A stretch of DNA of 9,468 nt from Planctomycetota bacterium (GTDB lineage Bacteria > Planctomycetota > Planctomycetia > Pirellulales > Lacipirellulaceae), in the NCBI GenBank assembly GCA_022615465.1, contig JAKEGR010000360.1, positions 1 through 9,468 of the forward strand, in the 5' to 3' direction. A model generated the notes under the pieces. It was not told where the DNA came from. It made no database searches and saw nothing but the letters and a program-made list of their open reading frames with translations. Shown in pieces: positions 7,020 to 9,468 of this stretch. Position 1 is the stretch's first letter, and every line of letters begins with the position of its first letter. Position numbers and translations under genes: made by a program.

Positions 7020-7832
7020 TCAGGTTTTCTGCGAATCGCAATGTCGCCGCGTGGCTATCAATCCCGCCAGGTAGCCCCCCCTGAAGCCGGCATCGATATT
7101 CACCACCGCAACGTTGCTCGCGCAACTATTGAGCATCGAGAGCAAGGCCGACACTCCGCCAAAGTTCGCGCCGTAACCGACACTTGTCGGCACGGCAATG
7201 ATCGGACAGGATACATAGCCTCCCACGACACTCGGCAGCGCGCCTTCCATGCCGGCGACAACGACAATCGCGTCGGCATCTTCAAATTCGGCCAGCCGCG
7301 CGGGAAGCCGATGGGGTCCGGCAACGCCCACGTCATAGATGACCGATGCGCGGACTCCCATCCAGTCCAGTGTTTCGCGGGCTTCCTCGGCGACCGGGAA
7401 GTCGCTCGTGCCGGCGGTGAGAATGGCCACAAAGGCGTTGGTCTGTTGAGAATTCGAATCCGGCTTGACAATGCGAAACGTGCGGGCAGGTTCGTTGTAG
7501 CGGGCGGTTGGGAATGTCGCGAGAAGCACGGAAGCAATTTCCGGCGAGATGCGGGTGGCGAAGACGGATTCACCGCGGGAGAGCAACGCGTCGAAAATCT
7601 CACGGAGTTGATCGGCCGATTTGCCCTGGCCGTAAACGACCTCGGGAAAGCCGCAGCGGCGGCGGCGATCGAGGTCGAGCGTGGCCGTCGGCAAACAGGC
7701 CATCTTCGCGGCTTCGCCCGGATCGCCAGAACGGCCAACGAGCATTTGGCTGGCGCGCTGGGCAAACTCCTCGGGCGTCAGTGCCCCGGCGGCAAGCTGT
7801 TGGGCGATCGCAATGAGTGACTGGTGGTCCAT
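7020..7832 (-). CDS. larB: LarB: pyridinium-3,5-biscarboxylic acid mononucleotide synthase
   Basis: The 270-residue protein belongs to the LarB family (PurE-like C-terminal domain), which carboxylates the pyridine ring of nicotinic acid adenine dinucleotide and releases AMP, the first step of nickel-pincer nucleotide cofactor synthesis. Motifs: an N-terminal segment with LDLDRRRRCGFPE (52-64) and VVYGQGK (65-71), then ILTAGTSDFPVAEEA (137-151), YDVGVAGPHR (166-175), VAGMEGALPSVVGG (192-205), PTSVGYGANFGG (215-226) and SMLNSCA (232-238). C237 matches, by alignment from memory, the Cys reported to form a cysteinyl-pyridine intermediate. Near the C terminus NIDAGFRGG (245-253) stands where NIDNGFGAA is usual. 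On the minus strand AGGTGG touches the ATG at 7832 and AGGCGG lies 12 bases upstream, neither ideally spaced. No larC, larE, larA or nickel transporter lies in the window. The gene is 98 bases downstream of aroC. Confidence 0.93.
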   Translation of the reverse strand: MDHQSLIAIAQQLAAGALTPEEFAQRASQMLVGRSGDPGEAAKMACLPTATLDLDRRRRCGFPEVVYGQGKSADQLREIFDALLSRGESVFATRISPEIASVLLATFPTARYNEPARTFRIVKPDSNSQQTNAFVAILTAGTSDFPVAEEARETLDWMGVRASVIYDVGVAGPHRLPARLAEFEDADAIVVVAGMEGALPSVVGGYVSCPIIAVPTSVGYGANFGGVSALLSMLNSCASNVAVVNIDAGFRGGYLAGLIATRRHCDSQKT

Positions 7833-7930
7833 CCACCTAGTTTACCGCCTTCCACGGGGGCTAGACAGACGCCTCTCAAGAGCGGAAAGCCCAAGTTCGG
7901 CTCAGAAACGCCGGCCAGGTTGCCAGCCCC

Positions 7931-9070
7931 CTACATTTCCCGCGCCATGTCGAGATACAATTCGTAGCGGGCCTTCATTTCCGTCAGGCTGTCGCCGCCG
8001 AATTTGTCGACCAGGGCGCAGGCCACCTCGAACGCGACGACATTCTCGATAATCACGCTGGCCGCCGGCACCGCGCAGATGTCGCTCCGCTCGTAGCTGG
8101 CCGCTTCTCTTTCCTTGGTATCGAGGTTGATCGATTCCAACGGGCGGGCCAGCGTGCTGATCGGCTTCTTGGCCGCGCGAATCACCAGCGGCTGGCCGTT
8201 GGTCATGCCGGCTTCGAGGCCGCCGGCGTTGTTTGTCGGCCGCACGAAGCCGAGATTCGGCGAATGGCGTTGCGACTCGTCGTATTGAATCGGGTCGTGT
8301 ACTTGCGAACCTCGCCGGCGGGCCGCTTCGAATCCCAGGCCGATCTCGACGCCCTTGATCGCCTGCACGGCCATCACGGCTTGCGCCAGCCGCCCGTCCA
8401 GTTTGCGGTCCCATTGGGCGTGCGTGCCCAGGCCGAAGGGCAGGCCGTCGACGCGGACCTCGACAATGCCGCCTAGCGTGTCGCCGTCCTTACCCGCGGC
8501 GTCGATGAGCGCCTTGATCGCATCGTCGCGATCCGGATCGAGTCCGTAGACCGCGCTTTCGTCGCGGATGCGTCGTAGCTCTTGCATCGGGACGTCGACC
8601 GGCTCGATCGGCTCGCCGCCCAGCTCGACCACGTAGCCAAATGCGGTGATGCCAAACTCGGCGAGTAGTTGCCTAGCCACCGCGCCGGCGGCCACCCGCA
8701 CAGCCGTCTCCCGCGCGCTGGCCCGTTCCAGCACGCCGCGAATCGAACCGAGGTATTTCATCGCTCCCGCGAGGTCGCCGTGCCCGGGCCGGGGGCGGGA
8801 CAGATCTTCCATCCGTTCGAGCTTGGTATCGCGGTTTGGCACCTCGAGGGCGAGCGGGCTGCCCAGCGTGACGCCCTTCCAAACGCCCGCGAGGATGTTG
8901 ACGGCATCGGTTTCGATTCGTTGCCGGCCGCCGCGGCCGTAGCCGCCTTGTCGTCGCCGCAACTCGACATTGATCGGCTCGGGATCGATCGTGACGCCGG
9001 CCGGAAAGCCGTCAATCAAGGCCAACAGCGTTTTGCCGTGCGATTCGCCAGCAGTCCAGTAGCGGAGCAT
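7931..9070 (-). CDS. aroC: Chorismate synthase
   Basis: The 379-residue enzyme makes chorismate from EPSP, the last shikimate step, using reduced FMN. All signature stretches are present: AGESHGK (7-13, with H11), RRRQGGYGRGGRQ (38-50), RPGHGD (94-99, with H97), LERASARETA (114-123), RRGSQVHD (252-259), NNAGGLEAGMTNG (280-292) and ERSDICAVPAA (327-337). Length is typical of the bacterial enzyme. The start at ATG 9070 gives the canonical N terminus (MLRYWTAGESHG); no Shine-Dalgarno is seen. AroC needs FMN, and the downstream ribF supplies it, though their closeness may be chance. The gene is probably the first of the minus-strand group and appears to have its own promoter about 150 bases upstream. 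I see no strong terminator after its stop. Confidence 0.97.
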   Translation of the reverse strand: MLRYWTAGESHGKTLLALIDGFPAGVTIDPEPINVELRRRQGGYGRGGRQRIETDAVNILAGVWKGVTLGSPLALEVPNRDTKLERMEDLSRPRPGHGDLAGAMKYLGSIRGVLERASARETAVRVAAGAVARQLLAEFGITAFGYVVELGGEPIEPVDVPMQELRRIRDESAVYGLDPDRDDAIKALIDAAGKDGDTLGGIVEVRVDGLPFGLGTHAQWDRKLDGRLAQAVMAVQAIKGVEIGLGFEAARRRGSQVHDPIQYDESQRHSPNLGFVRPTNNAGGLEAGMTNGQPLVIRAAKKPISTLARPLESINLDTKEREAASYERSDICAVPAASVIIENVVAFEVACALVDKFGGDSLTEMKARYELYLDMAREM

Positions 9071-9132
9071 ATGAGGATACGACGCAGCGGAAGAAGACTT
9101 GAGTTTCGTTGCCCACTACATATTCTAGCTTG

Positions 9133-9157
9133 TTGCCGTATGCGCCGCATCGGGCAA
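9133..9157 (-). other. Possible hairpin in the aroC leader
   Basis: In the leader between the candidate promoter and aroC, a 5-bp stem (9133-9137 with 9153-9157) and a 4-bp stem (9140-9143 with 9147-9150) stack across a 2x2 internal loop with a three-base apical loop. The fold is modest and has no run of U after it, so it is not a terminator. It could be a leader structure or chance. Confidence 0.2.
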
Positions 9158-9228
9158 TCGTTACTCGCATGCAACTAGTTTTCCAGACCGAATCTACGGC
9201 CCTCCCCTCCAACTACATGGCATCCCAT

Positions 9229-9257
9229 ATTATGCTAAGCCAATGCGGTAGTCTCCA
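9229..9257 (-). promoter_or_regulatory. Candidate sigma70-type promoter for aroC
   Basis: Read on the minus strand, TGGAGA (9257-9252, 4 of 6 to the -35 consensus) and CATAAT (9234-9229, 5 of 6 to the -10 consensus) are separated by exactly 17 bases. The pair lies in the more AT-rich gap between purC and aroC, about 150 bases upstream of the aroC start. It is the best match I noticed in the gaps examined. Planctomycete promoters are not well defined, so this is a motif match only. Confidence 0.4.
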
Positions 9258-9262
9258 CTTTC

Positions 9263-9288
9263 GGACAGTGGCGGGGTGCGGGCTGTCC
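9263..9288 (-). terminator. Inverted repeat at the end of purC, weak terminator candidate
   Basis: A perfect 6-base inverted repeat (GGACAG at 9263-9268 and CTGTCC at 9283-9288) with a 14-base C-rich loop overlaps the last base of the purC stop codon. A second, alternative 5-bp pairing overlaps it. There is no U run after either, so it would be at best a structure aiding Rho-dependent ending or protecting the 3' end. Confidence 0.2.
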
Positions 9289-9468
9289 TACTTCCACGGA
9301 AACTGTTCGCCCGTGATTCGTTCGCAGGCCTCGATGTACTTGGCCCGTGTTTTGGCCACCACGTCGGCCGGCAGTTCGGGCGGCGGGCTGTTCCTGTCCC
9401 AGCCGCTTGCGATGAGCCAATCACGCACGAATTGCTTATCGAACGAAGGCTGGCCGCCGCCCGGCTCG
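9288..9468 (-). CDS. purC: Phosphoribosylaminoimidazole-succinocarboxamide synthase, C-terminal part
   Basis: Only the last 59 complete codons and the TAG (9290-9288) are inside the window; the 5' part lies beyond the right edge. The residues match the C-terminal end of SAICAR synthetase: [12 protein letters not shown], then a W-D segment, [10 protein letters not shown], and a final helix with [12 protein letters not shown]. This enzyme joins aspartate to CAIR in purine synthesis. The P-S-F-D-K-Q-F-x-R-D signature is diagnostic. Whether it is transcribed together with aroC is open, because a 217-base gap with its own promoter candidate lies between. Confidence 0.93.
   Translation of the reverse strand, partial: EPGGGQPSFDKQFVRDWLIASGWDRNSPPPELPADVVAKTRAKYIEACERITGEQFPWK

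Noticed and set aside
7856..7930. GGGGCT and AGCCCC arms in the aroC-larB gap
   Set aside because: Only six pairs around a loop of about 60 bases with no U run; not convincing as a terminator.
9012..9212. Minus-strand small open frame in the aroC leader
   Set aside because: It needs a TTG start, runs into aroC in another frame and has no recognisable composition or ribosome-binding site.

Overview
The window looks like a piece of a high-GC Planctomycetes chromosome (Pirellulales-like, inferred from gene style). It holds cofactor enzymes mixed with a respiratory gene pair, a cytochrome b-diheme cytochrome c fusion, mostly no Shine-Dalgarno sequences, and a two-CxxC zinc-ribbon membrane protein of a kind I associate with that phylum. 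No rRNA, tRNA, CRISPR array, insertion sequence or phage gene is visible. Except for one fragment at the left edge, every convincing gene is on the minus strand, so transcription runs from right to left.

Right part, in transcription order. The 3' end of purC (SAICAR synthetase) enters at the right edge. A 217-base gap follows with a plausible promoter and a leader of about 150 bases. Then comes aroC (chorismate synthase), followed by larB (the NaAD carboxylase/hydrolase of nickel-pincer cofactor synthesis) and nnrD (NAD(P)HX dehydratase).

Middle part. ribF (riboflavin kinase/FAD synthetase), nrnA (DHH-DHHA1 phosphoesterase), a Rieske iron-sulfur protein and the cytochrome b-cc fusion form a tightly packed run. 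Consecutive start and stop codons overlap by 11, 7 and 4 bases, which suggests a translationally coupled operon. The Rieske protein and the fusion together carry the redox groups of a quinol:cytochrome c oxidoreductase: a 2Fe-2S cluster, two hemes b and two hemes c. The fusion joins a cytochrome b6-type domain, a subunit IV-type domain and a diheme cytochrome c. Heme-ligand spacing is of the b6 type, but the Cys that anchors heme c_i in b6f-type complexes is Val and the PEWY motif reads PETY. The Rieske cluster loop has Phe where high-potential Rieske proteins have Tyr. Together these suggest a low-potential, menaquinol-type bc complex of unusual build.

Left part. After a candidate terminator lies a gene for a zinc-ribbon protein with two membrane helices. 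At the left edge is the plus-strand 3' end of an unrecognised open frame with an internal in-frame repeat and AGA-rich codon use unlike the rest. The best candidate for something unusual is the Rieske/cytochrome b-cc complex and its coupling to nrnA and ribF. I do not see a defence system or mobile element.
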